Positions 1-8,427 of a stretch of DNA of 64,000 nucleotides are shown piece by piece. The notes under the pieces are model-generated. The model was not told where the DNA came from. It saw nothing but the letters and a program-made list of their open reading frames with translations, and did no database searches. Origin of the DNA: Planosporangium flavigriseum (GTDB taxonomy: Bacteria; Actinomycetota; Actinomycetes; Mycobacteriales; Micromonosporaceae); NCBI RefSeq assembly GCF_011947225.1, contig NZ_JAATVW010000005.1:1-64000 (forward strand), read 5' to 3'. A program made the position numbers and the translations under genes. Within the stretch, counting starts at the first letter, position 1. Each line of letters opens with the position of its first letter.

Positions 1-66
1 GGCGACCTGCGCACGCGCCTGGAGATGACCACCCAGTTCGGTGCGCCGATCGCCCACACCGCCTAA
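1..66 (+). CDS. 3' end of an unidentified protein gene (partial)
   Basis: The first frame is open from base 1 to a TAA at 64-66 and gives 21 residues ending QFGAPIAHTA. The start lies outside the window. The stretch is too short to assign a family. It is reported because the codon pattern is high-GC and no other gene occupies these bases. Confidence 0.35.
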   Translation, partial: GDLRTRLEMTTQFGAPIAHTA

Positions 67-363
67 CCGGCTAAGGCGTTTCCCAACGTTGATATCAAGC
101 TCAACCCACCCGCCAGGGTGACCGTTCTGGCCAAGGGCGGCAGCTATACATTCAAAGTCATCGCTCGGAACGGATCGGCGCCAGCGCGCCGTGGCTGGCC
201 CCGCTGTCCGACGGTGGTTCGCGGATCACCGGGTACGTCGTCCCGGCGTTGCCGGTTGCGGCCAACGGGACGGTGCAGAAACCCTTCGTGCCGCCACTGC
301 TTGCAGCGGATGCGACGGCGCTGGGGGTTGGTGGGTGCCGCTGCCGTCGGCGTAGCGGTTTGA
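67..363 (+). pseudogene. Fibronectin type III domain remnant
   Basis: Two short FnIII-like pieces sit in different frames. One gives GGSYTFKVIARNG (from about 139). The next frame gives APLSDGGSRITGYVV (about 196-243). Both resemble beta strands of an FnIII domain, where a phrase such as SDGGSxITGYxV is typical. No frame joins them, there is no good start codon, and the sequence then degenerates. I read this as the decayed end of a secreted or cell-wall FnIII protein. The family assignment is by eye. Confidence 0.45.
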
Positions 364-392
364 GTCAAGCTAGAAACTTCCTCTGCGGGTTC

Positions 393-1265
393 TCAACTGC
401 TTGAGCACACTGCGTGCGCGGCGGCAAGGATCTGATCAGTGACCGGCCCTGGGTGGGAGATGAGCGTGAGGTGCGAGCCGCCCGGTACCGATTTGATTCG
501 CGCGTGTGCGCGGTTGGCCATGAACGTCTGCGACTCCGGTGTAATGATCTTGTCGGCGGTACCAATGACGTACCAGGACGGGATTTTCTGCCACGCTGCG
601 GCGGCGGAGCGGGTCATGAACGCGCTTGTCGTGGCCGGGCGCTGGCTGGCCCAGAGCGTTTCCGCGGTCCGTGTCGGCAGAGCTGGGGCGAAAGACTGGA
701 GAAAGACCTTCTCCTTCAGGTAAAGCTCGATGTCGCCAGCGGGGGCGCCGGAGTAGGGCACCCGGTCGTAGAGCGTCTCCGGTGCCGCGTTGAGTGCGGA
801 GGTTTTCCCGCTCAGTTGCGCGGTGGTCTCGCCCACCGCAGGCGCGGCAGCGTTGACGTAGACCAGTTCCTTGACATTGGGGTTGCCGGCGGCGGCGTTG
901 GTGATGACCGAACCGCCGTAGGAGTGACCGACGAGCACGATCGGTCCGGAGATGGTTTTCAGGAAGGCGGCGACGTCCGCTGCGTCGCTGGTCAGGCCGC
1001 GCAGCGGGTTGGCGATAGCGCGGACCACGTACCCGTCGCGCTGCAGCCGGGTGACCTCCCCGCTCCAACTGGATGCGTCGGCCCAGGCACCATGCACTAG
1101 GACCATGGTCGGTTTCGCGGCGCAGCTCGTCGCGGGGGCGGTAACCGCGGGCGTGGCGGGTGAAGATCCGGCAGCCGGGCCGTCAACCACCCCGAGGACG
1201 ACCAGGGCCATCGCCATCAGCACAGCGATCCAAGCCGGACGCCGACCGCCACGCAACATTTTCAT
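393..1265 (-). CDS. Secreted alpha/beta hydrolase (EstC-like esterase family)
   Basis: A 290-residue protein. The start is ATG at 1265, where GGGA precedes the codon; the longer open frame upstream lacks hydrolase-like sequence. Residues 1-35 form an export signal: basic RGGRRP, a long hydrophobic run, then a small-residue region. The hydrolase fold follows, with oxyanion motif HGAW (58-61), nucleophile elbow GHSYGG (Ser115), probable acid Asp238 in GTADK and His265 in GGSHL. This pattern matches the pyrethroid-hydrolase/EstC-type esterases; the substrate is unknown. It probably acts outside the membrane on small esters. It stands alone, convergent with nothing recognisable. Confidence 0.85.
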   Translation of the reverse strand: MKMLRGGRRPAWIAVLMAMALVVLGVVDGPAAGSSPATPAVTAPATSCAAKPTMVLVHGAWADASSWSGEVTRLQRDGYVVRAIANPLRGLTSDAADVAAFLKTISGPIVLVGHSYGGSVITNAAAGNPNVKELVYVNAAAPAVGETTAQLSGKTSALNAAPETLYDRVPYSGAPAGDIELYLKEKVFLQSFAPALPTRTAETLWASQRPATTSAFMTRSAAAAWQKIPSWYVIGTADKIITPESQTFMANRAHARIKSVPGGSHLTLISHPGPVTDQILAAAHAVCSSS

Positions 1266-1674
1266 GATGCATCCCGTTCGAGCGCAGGTCCCACAGCCAC
1301 CGGGTACCCCCCGCAGCCCGGCATACCCCTTTGCGTCAGCCCAGCACTTACGGCGGTGTGGCCCAGCCCTGTCCCAAACGGTCACGATCGGATCAGCCCG
1401 CGGCGGCTTGAATCAACCGAGAAAACTCCTCTGCGGTGAGCCTTCGGTTTCGGCCCTGCAAGCTGCCGAACCAGAAGACCCGGCGGGAATGGTGGTACAC
1501 CAGGTCGGTTTCCCCGCTGAATGTGTATCCGGGCTATGGCGGGTAGGAGACCTGGTTCGCCGGGGACGGTTCATACGAACGTCCCTGCGGCAGCGGCGAC
1601 GGTGCAAAACACCTTGCGGCGGCGAGCGGGAAAGCCGAGTGTCACTCAAGGGGGGGCCCACGAGCCACCGGTAG

Positions 1675-2166
1675 TACACGAGGTACTCGCTGCGCATCGC
1701 TCGGTACGTCAGCGTCGGCGGGTGCACGGTCGGACGGCGGTCCTTCCTGCGGGGCATTGTCGGTGGTGCGGCCGGAGTGGTCGCCGGAAAATCGGTCGCC
1801 TCCGGTGTGGCCCTCGCCGCCGACCGGCAGGACGACTACAACCTGGAGGCGGCTCGGGAAGGGACGCGGAGCTTCCCGTTCTACGGCCAGCACCAGGCGG
1901 GTATCGCCACTCCTCCGTAGACAGCCGCCGCTTTCCTGTCCCTCGACGTGACCGCAGCCAACCGCGCTGAGCTCACCGAGCTGTTCCGCGCGCTCACCGC
2001 GCGTGCGGCGTTCCTGACTGCGGGCGGTACTCCTCCTCCGACCTCGCCGAACGCACCGCCGTCGGACGACCGGCTGCTCGGCCCGACGGTGCTGCCGCCC
2101 TCGTTTTCCCATATCGCGTTCGGGTCCGGGCAGTTGCCTGCTACCGCGACTGACGGGGCGGGGTAG
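1675..2166 (+). pseudogene. efeB: Truncated EfeB-type Dyp peroxidase (deferrochelatase) pseudogene
   Basis: The frame encodes a Tat-type signal (RRSFLRG, about 1735-1755) with a hydrophobic stretch. Then comes FPFYGQHQAGIATPP, which is the hallmark start of EfeB/Dyp-type haem peroxidases, and further on a helix with ANRAELTELFRALTARA. An in-frame TAG at 1918-1920 replaces the Gln expected after ATPP. Family similarity stops near LLGPTVLP and about 250 residues, including the haem-binding region, are missing. There is no ATG/GTG start after the upstream stop at 1672. The live enzyme would be exported by Tat and act in iron uptake; this copy cannot. Confidence 0.75.
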
Positions 2167-2680
2167 CAGTGAGGATGTCCGGTGCGCGCATGAAGTTGGT
2201 CGGGTCGGCTGCCATGGTCATCGCCCGCTCGGCTGCCGGGGCGGCCGTCTGGGGTGGTACCACGAGCAGGTCGAGCTGGTCGCCCCGGTGGGTAGTGGCG
2301 ATGAACAGGGTGGGGTCGAGGCTGGAGAACCAGCCGATCCGGATTACTGCCGTACCGACCGCGAGTTTGCGGAAGCGGCTGTCCCAGCTGGCGTCATTGA
2401 GCATCACAGAACGGATTGGCCCGTAGCGGGCGGCGAGGGCTAGGACGAGGCCGGGAACTTCGGCGACCGGGTCCCAGCAGCGGGGCCACCACCCGCCGTC
2501 GAGGACGGCATAGTCGGCTCGAGTGGGGGGCACCGACGACAACGGCCAGCGGAATATTGGCAAGAACGAACTGGGATTGAGGGTGGTGAGGTCGGGCCCC
2601 GCAGCACAGGGCAGCAATGCGGGGCCCGAGCACCGTGGCGCCGTGCGGCGCCGCCCGGACCACAGTGGGCCCGGGAGCAT
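2141..2680 (-). CDS. DUF5994 family protein
   Basis: A 179-residue protein of the actinobacterial DUF5994 family. Family-like features are LDGGWWPR, then a central helix and VMLNDASWDSRF, VIRIGWF and a C-terminal part ending in a helix with AERAMTMAAD. The function is unknown. Its ATG (2678-2680) lies 3 bp after the stop of the cold-shock gene at 2684, so the two are very likely cotranscribed and translationally coupled. The first 50 residues are low in family similarity, so the true start could be internal. Its 3' end overlaps the end of the peroxidase pseudogene on the other strand by 26 bp. Confidence 0.75.
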   Translation of the reverse strand: MLPGPLWSGRRRTAPRCSGPALLPCAAGPDLTTLNPSSFLPIFRWPLSSVPPTRADYAVLDGGWWPRCWDPVAEVPGLVLALAARYGPIRSVMLNDASWDSRFRKLAVGTAVIRIGWFSSLDPTLFIATTHRGDQLDLLVVPPQTAAPAAERAMTMAADPTNFMRAPDILTATPPRQSR

Positions 2681-2683
2681 GAC

Positions 2684-2887
2684 TCAGATCCGGCGGACGG
2701 CCTCCGCCTGCGGGCCCTTGGTGCCCTGAACGATGTCGAACTCGACCCGCTGGCCTTCCTGGAGTTCGCGGAAGCCGTCAGCCTGGATCGCGGTGTGGTG
2801 CACGAAAACGTCGGGACCGTCGCCGTCGACGCTGATAAAGCCAAAACCCTTGTCGGCGTTGAACCACTTCACGGTGCCAGCGGACAC
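2684..2887 (-). CDS. CspA-family cold-shock protein
   Basis: A 67-residue single cold-shock domain that binds single-stranded nucleic acid and melts RNA structure. RNP1 (KGFGFI) and RNP2 (VFVHH) are intact. I chose the GTG at 2887 because AAGGAG lies six bases upstream and the resulting length is the family standard; an upstream GTG at 2908 would add seven residues of ribosome-site sequence. [14 protein letters not shown] differs from the other two window copies ([10 protein letters not shown]), so this is a separate lineage. It is followed after 3 bp by DUF5994. Confidence 0.93.
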   Translation of the reverse strand: MSAGTVKWFNADKGFGFISVDGDGPDVFVHHTAIQADGFRELQEGQRVEFDIVQGTKGPQAEAVRRI

Positions 2888-3285
2888 GGATGTCTCCTTC
2901 GCGGTCACGACCCTCGCGCTGCGAGACCCGGGTGGGCCGTCTCAAGCAGCGGCGAACCCACGGCGAATCCGAAAGCAGACCGATCCGGGCCGTAGCCGGG
3001 CAGAAGGCAACCACAAAACAAGAGAATGCTTTGCTGACTGTACACGCTCTGCGGGTAACGCCTGGGCGGCAATGGCCGCGCGCAAGGTCGTTCCGGCCGT
3101 GACGGGATGAAGTACGCCGATCATGTATGCCGCAGCCGACGGCTGCGCCACGGAGCCGAACTCACCTGTCGGCGCTGTTCCAGTCGTCGCGTGCCGGCGG
3201 CGTGGGCTGGGCACCCCGGGCGCGAGAAGCCCGACGCCCGTCAACAAATCGATGAGTTCCCCCGTTTGTGCGGCATGCTGGGTAA
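2888..3285. other. Intergenic region; probable 5' leader of the cold-shock gene at 2887
   Basis: No coding sequence is convincing in these 398 bases. The part nearest the cold-shock gene, on the minus strand, probably holds its promoter and a leader of 100-150 nt. A relatively AT-rich patch at about 3012-3048 is the likeliest core promoter zone. I could not fix -35 and -10 boxes with confidence. Confidence 0.3.
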
Positions 3286-3768
3286 GTGATGAATCGGACG
3301 GCACATCCCCTGACCAACGACGACCGGCCCGACGTCGTTGCCGGTCTGCGGGTGTTCGATGTGGCCTCCGGGTCGGGTCTGGTGGCCATTGCCGCGGCGG
3401 TGGCCGGTGCGGCAGCCGTCACCGCCAACGACATCGACCCCTACGCTCTCGCCGCGATAGCGCTGAACGCGCAGGCCAATGATGTGGCTGTCGAGGTAAG
3501 CCGCGGCGATCTGCTCGACGGTGACGGTGATGACGCTGAGGTGGTGCTCGCCGGAGACGTCTTCTACAGCCAGTCCATGGCTCAGCGGATGTTGCCGTTC
3601 CTGCACCGCGCCGCCACGCGCGGCGCCCGGGTCCTGGTCGGCGATCCCGGACGGGCCGACCTGCCAAACGACAGCCTGGAGGTTGCCGCGAGTTACCAGG
3701 TTTCCATGATGGGAGCCCCCGAGGACGCGCAGATCAGCCAGGTCTACGTGCTTGAGTTGCGCCGCTGA
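3286..3768 (+). pseudogene. COG3897-type methyltransferase lacking its N-terminus
   Basis: A 160-residue frame covers most of a Rossmann SAM-methyltransferase of the nicotinamide-N-methylase-like/ETFBKMT group. Present are motif I VFDVASGSGLVAIAA, the acidic loop TANDIDPYALAAI and GDVFYSQSMA, with a C-terminal strand ending YVLELRR. Family members carry about 60 more residues before motif I, with a substrate-side helix and conserved Trp; nothing like that exists upstream in any frame. The product is either inactive or a minimal domain. No clear ribosome site precedes the ATG at 3286. Confidence 0.65.
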
Positions 3769-3905
3769 CCGTACCGCTCGGCAATGGCGGGGCGGCGTCC
3801 CACACTGCTCTCCAGCACCGCCTGGTCGGCGGCGCGGACCCAGTGGTCGCCAGTGTCCGAGCCCGGGGGAGTGACACTACTGCTGCGACCCGCCGGGATC
3901 CCTGT

Positions 3906-4063
3906 TAGAGTGAACGAAGTTTTTGGATAGGTGGTTCGCCTTATCCCGGCCAGTTGGTAGATCGCAGATGCGTAGCCAGCGGGTTGGGCGATGTGGGGCC
4001 GCTAGACCAACGGCTTCCGGATCTGCATGGTGCAGGTCCTCGCCTAAACAAGGGAGAATGGCA
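3906..4063 (+). promoter_or_regulatory. Promoter and long 5' leader of the cold-shock gene at 4064
   Basis: TAGAGT (3906-3911) fits an actinobacterial -10 box. It is followed by GTGAACGAAGTTTTTGG and an untranslated stretch of about 145 nt before the ribosome site AGGGAG (4051-4056). The same order of elements precedes the cold-shock gene at 15985 (TAGGGT at 15814, then GTGAGTGAAGTTTG). A long leader shared by two cold-shock genes suggests post-transcriptional cold control, as in known csp mRNAs. The box assignment is inference. Confidence 0.55.
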
Positions 4064-4267
4064 ATGGCACAGGGCACCGTGAAGTGGTTCAACGCCGACA
4101 AGGGTTTCGGTTTCATCAGCCAGGACGGCGGCGGCGACGACGTATTCGTCCACTTCTCCGCCATCCAGTCCGGCGGTTACCGGTCGCTTGAGGAGAACCA
4201 GCGGGTCGAGTTCGAGATCACGCAGGGCCAGAAGGGCCCGCAGGCCGAGAACGTTCGCCCGCTCTGA
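4064..4267 (+). CDS. CspA-family cold-shock protein
   Basis: A 67-residue cold-shock domain with RNP1 KGFGFI and RNP2 VFVHF intact. Two in-frame ATGs exist (4058 and 4064); the second is better spaced from AGGGAG and gives the standard length starting [10 protein letters not shown]. The protein is nearly identical to the product at 15985 (differences near the start, Y/F in SGGYRSL, and the last residues). The gene has its own promoter, long leader and strong terminator, so it is monocistronic. Expected role: RNA chaperone in the cytoplasm, especially after a temperature drop. Confidence 0.95.
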   Translation: MAQGTVKWFNADKGFGFISQDGGGDDVFVHFSAIQSGGYRSLEENQRVEFEITQGQKGPQAENVRPL

Positions 4268-4356
4268 TTGAAGCTCGCGTGCGGCCGGCAACTCGGACTC
4301 GAGCGGTTGCACCAATGAACGACGGGGTGGTCGGCCCGACGTAACCGACCGGCACC

Positions 4357-4392
4357 GATCCCCGCCTCTGTCTCACAGACGAGGCGGGGATC
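4357..4392 (+). terminator. Terminator hairpin after the cold-shock gene
   Basis: GATCCCCGCCTC (4357-4368) pairs perfectly with GAGGCGGGGATC (4381-4392), and the inner GTCT/AGAC extends the stem over one bulged T. The same-position hairpin after the cold-shock gene at 15985 shares the outer stem sequence and the following GATGCTAT. There is no long T run, as is common in actinomycetes. Confidence 0.75.
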
Positions 4393-4614
4393 GATGCTAT
4401 TGAGGCTTGCCCGCCTTGCGGCTCTCACCGCGGCTGGACGAGTACCCTCGCATGCCCATGTCGTTAGGGCGAGCTTCCGCGCCCTCGCTAATGGGTGGAC
4501 ACCGCCTTCCATCACACGTCTGCCTGGGCGGCACGCCACGGTGTAACGGTGTGATGCCGCCCGGTACGCTGCTGTGAGCGACCTGTCTAGGCCGTGGATG
4601 GAGCGACGGACACC

Positions 4615-4878
4615 ATGACACGGTATGTGGTTGGCGGGTACGAGGAGTTCCCGGTGCTCCACCTTCGGCCGGTCGATGATGGGCGGGGCGTGGAGCTTCC
4701 GGAAGCGTTGTACACGCGGTGGCAGCAGGCGCGGGCTGAATTGGACGCCACGCAGCGGGAGATAGTGGCACATATTCGTGCGACCGCCGGATCCGATGCC
4801 ATTCCAGCGGAGTTGCGGGAAGCCCAGGACCATCCCAACCAGGATCATCCCTCCGACCGTGCGTGGAAGCTGCACTGA
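4615..4878 (+). CDS. Hypothetical protein, 87 aa
   Basis: The ATG at 4615 follows GGAG at a loose spacing. The product begins MTRYVVGGYEEFPVLHLRP and contains a helix with RWQQARAELDATQREIVAHI, then a hydrophilic tail. It is likely soluble with one amphipathic helix or short coiled coil. I do not recognise a family. The coding look (charged helix, high-GC third positions) supports a real gene. No operon partner lies close by. Confidence 0.5.
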   Translation: MTRYVVGGYEEFPVLHLRPVDDGRGVELPEALYTRWQQARAELDATQREIVAHIRATAGSDAIPAELREAQDHPNQDHPSDRAWKLH

Positions 4879-5067
4879 CTCGTGCAGCGATGGCTTCATG
4901 CGTAGGTTCCGGCTCGGCGCTCCTTGCTGAACTGATCTCGGCCCTGGCTGCTGCTACGCGCTGCGCGGCGGATAGGCCGGAACTGCCAGGGCATCTGCTC
5001 GGAGTACGTCTGGTGACGCGATTGCCGGCCTGACAGCACGTTTTTGGTCCAACGGTGTGGGTTCGGG

Positions 5068-5122
5068 TGGCAGGTGGGTGCGGATCGGTTTCCGTGCCGC
5101 TACCTGCCCTTTTTGCTCAATA
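5068..5122 (+). terminator. Imperfect hairpin followed by CTTTTT
   Basis: GGCAGGT near 5070 pairs with ACCTGCC near 5103-5109, with further imperfect pairing inside, and is followed by CTTTTTGC. It could terminate upstream transcription. It lies just ahead of the likely promoter of the next gene. Confidence 0.3.
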
Positions 5123-5133
5123 GTGTCTGGGCC

Positions 5134-5490
5134 ATGACGAGCGGCGAGTACGGCAGCACGACGAGCACGATGATGGTCGAGGAGGCCGCCCGCGCGTGCC
5201 TGGACGCCCTGATGGGCTGGGTGGGCGTCGACGGGCTGGTGGCCGCGATCCGCGACCCCGGACTGCTGGCGACGATCGATCAGCACGCGGCGGTGGTACG
5301 CGACGTGCTCGGTGAGGGGGTCACCGAGGCGCGGGCGCTGGCCGAGTACGCCCGGCAGGTGCACGCCGCGGCGATGGCTGCGGGGCACCGGATGCCGGGC
5401 CCGGGCCGCGTGGACTGGGCAAACGCTTCGGCGTACCTGCTGCGCCTGGTGGCGGTGTGCGCACTGGCCGGCACCGCCGACCGCCTCTGA
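5134..5490 (+). CDS. DUF6401-like protein
   Basis: A 118-residue all-helical protein with the pattern of the actinomycete DUF6401 family, described as linked to natural-product loci: LMGWVGVDGLVAAIRDPGLL, DQHAAVVRDVLGEG and the closing YLLRLVAVCALAG. The function is unknown. The start is ATG 5134: TAGTGT at 5121-5126 is a good -10 box seven bases before it, and there is no ribosome site, so the mRNA is probably leaderless. A longer frame from 5044 would have to cross that promoter. Confidence 0.65.
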   Translation: MTSGEYGSTTSTMMVEEAARACLDALMGWVGVDGLVAAIRDPGLLATIDQHAAVVRDVLGEGVTEARALAEYARQVHAAAMAAGHRMPGPGRVDWANASAYLLRLVAVCALAGTADRL

Positions 5491-5524
5491 CGTGATCTCC
5501 GCCCGGTGACGTAGCTCTTCGTCA

Positions 5525-5806
5525 TCATCGGGCGTGCGTTGCAGCGGAGCGGTCGGTGGTTCCTGGCCGTTCCCGCCGTCCCCATACGTGACGTTGTCCA
5601 GCGCGGGCAGCGCCGACGGGCATTTCCACCCCGGCTGAGTCGCATGCCTGGACCTCGGCAAGATCTATCACCAGAACCGACCGGTCGCCGGCCAGCAGGC
5701 GGGCCACCTCGGGATCAACCATCAGCACCGCTTCCGCACACAACCCACCGGCCAGGGCGAGCACGCACGCCCCGTGTACCTCGTACGTCGACCAGCTCAA
5801 CCGCAT
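5525..5806 (-). pseudogene. Truncated STAS-domain (anti-anti-sigma) protein
   Basis: The 93-residue frame starts like a STAS domain. It has an N-terminal strand, a helix (DPEVARLLAG) and VLVIDLAEVQACDSAGVEM, where DS-G is the phosphoacceptor loop of anti-sigma-factor antagonists. After AARAG the sequence leaves the family and is rich in Arg/His. About 25 C-terminal residues of the fold are missing. I read it as a broken anti-anti-sigma gene; a short functional version cannot be excluded. No anti-sigma kinase lies beside it. Confidence 0.5.
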
Positions 5807-5908
5807 ACGTCGGCTGTACCCAGCGGAGCCGGCCGCTGTCAGGTTCGCGGCCCTGCGCGGGTGTGGGCGGCGCTCGCCGGAAGCCGACGGCGAACGTGCT
5901 CGGCAGAG

Positions 5909-6295
5909 TCATATGGGGGACTGCGTGAGAACTTCCATGATGTGCCCGTCGGGGTCGTCGAAATAGACGGTCCGCCCTCCCCGGTCGTAGTTGATCTCAC
6001 CTGGTCGCTTCGGCTCGTGCCGGTTGGCGTAGAAGCTCAGATCCGCATCGCGGATGCGGGCGAAGATCTGGTCGAAGTCCGTCTCGCTGACCAGGAAGGC
6101 GTAGTGGTGCGGGGTGACCTGCTGGGTGCCGAGCAGATTGACGTCAGCGAAGTCCAAGGAGACGTCGCCGACACGTACCGGGACGAACGGGCCCCACTGA
6201 GCCGATGCCTCAAGCCCGAGGATCGCGGGCAGGAAGCCCGCTGAAGCTTGCTTGTCGGTGGCCGGCACGATGGCGTGGTTGAGGGAAATCGTCAT
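5909..6295 (-). CDS. VOC superfamily (glyoxalase/bleomycin-resistance fold) protein
   Basis: A 128-residue single-domain VOC protein. It begins LNHAIVPATDKQASAGF, where His is the first metal ligand position, has HHYAFLVSETDFDQI in the second half, and ends VYFDDPDGHIMEVLT, the classic last module with a Glu ligand. GGAGG lies a good distance before the ATG at 6295. It is probably a lyase, dioxygenase or binding protein for a small electrophile; the substrate cannot be told. It lies head to tail with the nitroreductase-like gene in a detoxification-type block. Confidence 0.85.
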   Translation of the reverse strand: MTISLNHAIVPATDKQASAGFLPAILGLEASAQWGPFVPVRVGDVSLDFADVNLLGTQQVTPHHYAFLVSETDFDQIFARIRDADLSFYANRHEPKRPGEINYDRGGRTVYFDDPDGHIMEVLTQSPI

Positions 6296-6389
6296 CGTGT
6301 TCGCCTCCTCCTGCGACAGGACGGTTTTGGGTTGGCGGGCGCCGCGGAAGATGCCTCTGGCGGTTCACTGTCCGGTGCCGGGCTTGCCG

Positions 6390-7367
6390 TTACGTGTCGA
6401 AGTCGATCGCATCGCCGGGATCGCGTCGGGGGCTTGCCTGCGGGCTTGTGGCCGGCTCGGCTACGCCGACCCGCAACACCAGGAACGGATTTTCCAATCC
6501 GCCGAGCTTCGCGCTCAGGTCTGCGCGGGTCGACACCACCTCAGTCAGGTCGCTCATCGGCGACACCCCCAGACCTTCCTCGATCGCGGCCAGCAGAACC
6601 GCCGACAGCGCCTCACCGGCTCGCAGCCAGGTGGCCGGCGCGTCGGTGTCGCCGCCGAGCACCATGTACCGGGTCTGCTGGTCGGGCCCGGTATCTGAGG
6701 CGAGATCACCGCCGCCCTCAAAGCCGAAATCGCGTACCTGATTCATGCGCCACGTGGGTACCGTGACGGTGTCAGCCGGGATGCCCTCGCTGCCGGCTTC
6801 TTCCGCCGCGTGAGTCCAGCCGGCGAGTTCAGCGCGGTAGGCCGGATTGTGCAGTTCCAGACGCTGAGCGTTGAAGACCACGGTCGCCAACGCGTTCATG
6901 TCCTCGAGTTCGAGCAGGTACAGGTGGATCCCGTGGCCTTCAGCGGCGTCGCGGAGCCGCTCGAGCGCGTCGGGTTGGACGGGTTGGTCGGTGAACAATC
7001 GCCGGTCGGTGTGGCGGATGAGGGCGGCTTGGTAGCAACGGATGTCGACAGGCTGGGGTGGCTGCTCGCCGATGACCCTGATCCGCGCGAGTAGGTCGGA
7101 GCGGGCCGGGTCGGGCAGCAGATCGACAGCGGCGGCGCGGCCTTCGGCGGCGAGCGCGATTGTGGCGTGGTGCAGCGCGATTCCGCAGCTGAGCGTGGTG
7201 AGCCGGTGGTCGGGGTCGACGACCGGCAGTTGGCGCCCGGGGTCGGACCACAGTTCGAGGACGCCCCGGCCGACATGCCAGTGCCACGGCTGGGTATTGA
7301 AGATCGATGGTGCGCGCAACGCGACCTCTGCGGCCATCCTCAGCACGTCGGTCTCAGTAGGCGCCAT
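6390..7367 (-). CDS. Acg-type FMN-binding nitroreductase-family protein
   Basis: A 325-residue protein of the Acg family: a tandem nitroreductase fold known from dormancy regulons of mycobacteria, proposed to sequester or use flavin. Seen features: ALRAPSIFNTQPWHW at residues 17-31, DPDHRLTTLSCGIALHHATI, the helix RHTDRRLFTDQPV, and the C-terminal WLRAGEALSAVLLAAIEEGLGVSPMSD. Some family members have lost normal catalysis, so activity is uncertain. A GGAGG site precedes the ATG. The C-terminal 25 residues are low complexity and charged. Confidence 0.85.
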   Translation of the reverse strand: MAPTETDVLRMAAEVALRAPSIFNTQPWHWHVGRGVLELWSDPGRQLPVVDPDHRLTTLSCGIALHHATIALAAEGRAAAVDLLPDPARSDLLARIRVIGEQPPQPVDIRCYQAALIRHTDRRLFTDQPVQPDALERLRDAAEGHGIHLYLLELEDMNALATVVFNAQRLELHNPAYRAELAGWTHAAEEAGSEGIPADTVTVPTWRMNQVRDFGFEGGGDLASDTGPDQQTRYMVLGGDTDAPATWLRAGEALSAVLLAAIEEGLGVSPMSDLTEVVSTRADLSAKLGGLENPFLVLRVGVAEPATSPQASPRRDPGDAIDFDT

Positions 7368-7560
7368 CGCACGGCCTCCTCGGCGCGATCCTTTTCATCC
7401 TACCGGCACACCGGACACGCCGTTGAGGGCCAAAGGTCCCCGTCTCACGATCCTTCGAGCGGCGCGGCACCGTGCCGGAGGGGTTCCGGCCCGCCGCGGG
7501 GCTCGGATCCTGCCTGCCCCGGCGGCGTTCGGCCTGCCACCCACCCCCAGGAGCTTGGCG

Positions 7561-8304
7561 CTAGATCGCGGTGCGTCCGCCGTCTGCGGCAACGGTCGCG
7601 CCGGTGACGTAGCTCGCGCGGGGCGATGCGAGGAATGCGACGACCTCGGCGATCTCCTCGGGTCGTGCGGCACGGTTGAGCAGGGTAGTGGTACCGAGCG
7701 CTTCGATGCGCTCAGGTGCCGCACCACTGGTGTAGACCGGGCCGGGGGCGACGGCGTTCACCCGCACACCGCTGGGGCTGAACTCCGCGGCCCAGGCGCG
7801 CGTCATCGACGAGAGGCTGGCCTTCGTAGCCCCGTAGGCCGCACCACCCGCGAGTCCGATCTCGCCGGCCATACTGCCGATGTTGATGATGTTGCCGGTG
7901 CCCCTGGCCGCCATCCCCGGCGCGAACGCGCCGACGAGGAAGTAGGGTGCACGGACGTCGCTGGCGAACATGGCGTCGAATGTCTCGACGTCGAGGTCCG
8001 CGCTCGCGCCGAACCAGGAGAATCCGGCGTTGTTGACCAGGACGTCAATGTCGCCGGTCTCTTCGGCCAGGCGCTCAACGTCGGCTGGATTGCTGAGGTC
8101 GGCTGCGACGAAGCGGGCGCGGCCGCCGTCGTGTTCGATCTCTTCGACAACCTGGCCTCCCCGCTCGGCGTCGCGTCCGTGCACGATGACCTCGAAATCG
8201 TCCTCGGCCAGCTGTTCGGCGACCGCGCGGCCGATGCCGGACGTCGCTCCGGTCACCAGCGCTTTCGAGGGTTGAATGTCGACGTCGCCCCGCTGATCTG
8301 CCAT
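7561..8304 (-). CDS. Short-chain dehydrogenase/reductase
   Basis: A 247-residue classical SDR. It has cofactor motif TGATSGIG (residues 18-25), NNAG (91-94), catalytic Ser144, Tyr157 and Lys161, and the C-terminal strand ASYVTGATVAADGG. HGRD after the second strand, with Arg, suggests NADP(H). The ATG at 8304 was chosen because GGGAG lies six bases before it; an upstream in-frame ATG adds 14 residues without a ribosome site. The substrate is unknown. It belongs to the run of redox enzymes at 5.9-10.4 kb but is probably transcribed alone. Confidence 0.9.
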   Translation of the reverse strand: MADQRGDVDIQPSKALVTGATSGIGRAVAEQLAEDDFEVIVHGRDAERGGQVVEEIEHDGGRARFVAADLSNPADVERLAEETGDIDVLVNNAGFSWFGASADLDVETFDAMFASDVRAPYFLVGAFAPGMAARGTGNIINIGSMAGEIGLAGGAAYGATKASLSSMTRAWAAEFSPSGVRVNAVAPGPVYTSGAAPERIEALGTTTLLNRAARPEEIAEVVAFLASPRASYVTGATVAADGGRTAI

Positions 8305-8427
8305 GACTACTCCCTGACTCGAAATGCTCATGGCCGACAGGTCCATGTAGCGCCTGGGCCCTGTGTCGGCGGCGGCTTGCGATCATCGAGTCACCGCCAA
8401 CGGTGGAGCTACCCGGACGCGCATCGA

